Below are positions 62,915 to 64,000 of a stretch of DNA of 64,000 nucleotides, in pieces. A program made the position numbers and the translations under genes. How positions within the stretch are numbered: the stretch's first letter is position 1; the number at the start of each line of letters is the position of its first letter. The stretch comes from Oceanobacillus senegalensis (lineage in GTDB: Bacteria; Bacillota; Bacilli; Bacillales; Amphibacillaceae), in contig NZ_LT839648.1 of assembly GCF_900176885.1 (NCBI RefSeq), positions 121,222-185,221 of the forward strand, read 5' to 3'. The notes beneath the pieces were generated by a model. It searched no databases. It was given only the letters and a program-made list of their open reading frames with translations, and was not told the origin of the DNA.

Positions 62915-63445
62915 ATGATAGCTAATAGTAAGAATAATCAACTAAAAATTGGCAAAGATGATGCACCTGTAAAATTAGAAGCATTTATGAATGTAGCTTG
63001 TAAAGGAAGTGCTTCGATTTATCGTTTGGCAAAACAAGTATTGCCAGAATACATTGAAAGCGGCAAATTACAAGTGATTATTAAATTATATGATAAACCA
63101 CGCGAGGAACTTATTCTTGGTTCGCTTGTACACTGGTCATTGGATTACTCCAATCCAGAGCAAGCCATCCATGCTGTAACAGATCTTTTAGACAAACACC
63201 CATCCTGGATGGAGCTTTCCAACAAAGAATTGAAACAACAAATCGTAAGGGATTATGGTCTATCCCCCGAAGAACGTTTAGAAAATGTTGATGTAAGTTT
63301 AGCTATTACAAAAGAAGCCATCGAACGTGAAATAACAAAAGTACCAACACTATTTTTCAATGGCGAAATATTACTAGGCTTCACGTATGAATTAGAACCG
63401 CAAGATTTGCGAAATGCAGTGGAGAATGCATTAGCAAAGGTATAA
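62915..63445 (+). CDS. DsbA-like thioredoxin-fold protein lacking CXXC
   Basis: 176 residues. The fold is DsbA/thioredoxin_4-like: APVKLEAFMNVACKGSASIY at the N-terminal strand-helix, and KVPTLFFNGEILLG with the cis-Pro near the C-terminus. Where the active site CXXC should be, the sequence is ACKGS, so only one Cys remains. It has no signal peptide. ATG 62915 follows GAAAGGATG. Not a classical oxidoreductase; perhaps FrnE-like isomerase or a binding protein. Confidence 0.75.
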   Translation: MIANSKNNQLKIGKDDAPVKLEAFMNVACKGSASIYRLAKQVLPEYIESGKLQVIIKLYDKPREELILGSLVHWSLDYSNPEQAIHAVTDLLDKHPSWMELSNKELKQQIVRDYGLSPEERLENVDVSLAITKEAIEREITKVPTLFFNGEILLGFTYELEPQDLRNAVENALAKV

Positions 63446-63478
63446 TGGGACCGTTCTAACGACGCCATATCCTATGGG

Positions 63479-63513
63479 AGAAGTGTACTATTTTGTAGTG
63501 CACTTCTTTTTTA
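63479..63513 (+). terminator. Rho-independent terminator
   Basis: GAAGTGTACTA pairs with TAGTGCACTTC, followed by TTTTTT. Confidence 0.85.
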
Positions 63514-63703
63514 TTGTAGGGATAGTTTTAATATGGCATATTGTACGTATGTTTGGCAGTACCGAAAGCACGACCAAAAGCACCATCCAAGGTACTAAAA
63601 TAAATCCTACTAAATGCTCTTATCTTGTTTCCAATAAAATAGATTGGTAGAATATGTTTAGGAAATTATTCTTAAAAGTCTATTTATACGAGGGGGAAGT
63701 TTG

Positions 63704-64000
63704 GTGAGAAAGAGAAAAAGATTTTTATCTGCCATGGGTATTATGATGGCCTTTCTTTTCCTTGTACCTAGTACAATTGGTGCAGCGACATTATTCCCGG
63801 ATTTGGAAAGGGTGCCATGGGCTGAGGAAGAGATTATTTACTTACATGAGGAAGAGGTAGTAAATGGACTACCAGATGGAACATTTGGGGTATCGGATCA
63901 TATTAGACGAGCGGATGCAGCTCTAATGTTAGCAAGGGCTAAACATTTAGACACAGAGAATGTTGCATCACCATCATCATTTCCGGATGTAAAGGAAGAT
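63704..64000 (+). CDS. S-layer homology (SLH) domain protein, 5' part
   Basis: 99 codons before the window ends. GTG 63704 after AGGGGGAAG gives a signal peptide (FLSAMGIMMAFLFLVPSTIG), then an SLH domain: FPDLERVPWAEEEIIYLHEE, VNGLPDGTFGVSDHIRRADA, ALMLARAKHL. The next SLH repeat (SFPDVKED) is beginning. It anchors to pyruvylated cell-wall polymer. The full length is not known. Confidence 0.88.
   Translation, partial: MRKRKRFLSAMGIMMAFLFLVPSTIGAATLFPDLERVPWAEEEIIYLHEEEVVNGLPDGTFGVSDHIRRADAALMLARAKHLDTENVASPSSFPDVKED

Overview
The window comes from a low-GC Gram-positive chromosome, most likely a Bacillaceae member of the Oceanobacillus/Virgibacillus/Lentibacillus kind. Signs are strong AGGAGG-type ribosome binding sites, frequent TTG/GTG starts, a Bacillus-type gnt operon with the classical GntR operator, an AprX-type protease, an LCP protein, DUF1540, DUF3231 and FbpB-like small proteins, and many Rho-independent terminators. 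Genus assignment is inference; no rRNA or tRNA gene was seen.

Layout. (1) 1-900: decayed small ORFs and two terminators. (2) 903-18690: a CoA-thioester catabolic island on the + strand. It holds two paired acyl-CoA dehydrogenases, an enoyl-CoA hydratase, a TAXI-type TRAP transporter, a class III CoA-transferase, two paralogous IclR regulators, a DctPQM TRAP transporter, a thiolase and an ADP-forming acyl-CoA synthetase. Between them lie relics of an IS1182-type element, an acyl-CoA dehydrogenase, an SDR and a PaaI thioesterase. A 15-bp dyad (TACCRATAWAYGGWA) recurs before the operons and is a candidate IclR operator. (3) 18950-26027: cell-envelope genes (LCP, DUF378, M23 hydrolase), an acyltransferase plus zinc-ribbon membrane protein pair, and an AbrB-type transporter. 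(4) 26121-34974: an aromatic ring-cleavage cluster. It has a two-component flavin monooxygenase (oxygenase and reductase), an extradiol dioxygenase, a meta-cleavage hydrolase, an MFS transporter, a FAD-synthetase-like protein, and a regulator joining XylR-N/V4R sensing to a PucR-type HTH. This is the most coherent possibly under-described system here.

(5) 35155-41026: small membrane proteins, DUF3231, wrecked rbsD/rbsA, DUF1540, repeats and an MHS-type transporter. (6) 41531-46436: TPP riboswitch with tenA, tatC/tatA next to a Tat-exported PhoX-type phosphatase, an FbpB-like small protein and HU. (7) 46616-52722: lipoprotein and LprI-type pseudogenes, small secreted or membrane proteins, an RDD protein, an EamA transporter and a degraded copy of part of the region-3 acyltransferase. 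(8) 52777-56556: gntR-(gntK relic)-gntP-gntZ. (9) 56854-64000: DUF4282, an AbiGi-like protein, AprX-type protease, a MerR-like coiled-coil protein, a truncated phosphatase-like protein, a DsbA-like protein without CXXC, and the start of an SLH protein.

Pseudogenes, partial duplications (tenA tail, acyltransferase fragment) and dispersed hairpin repeats are numerous, so this looks like a segment under repeat-driven rearrangement and decay.
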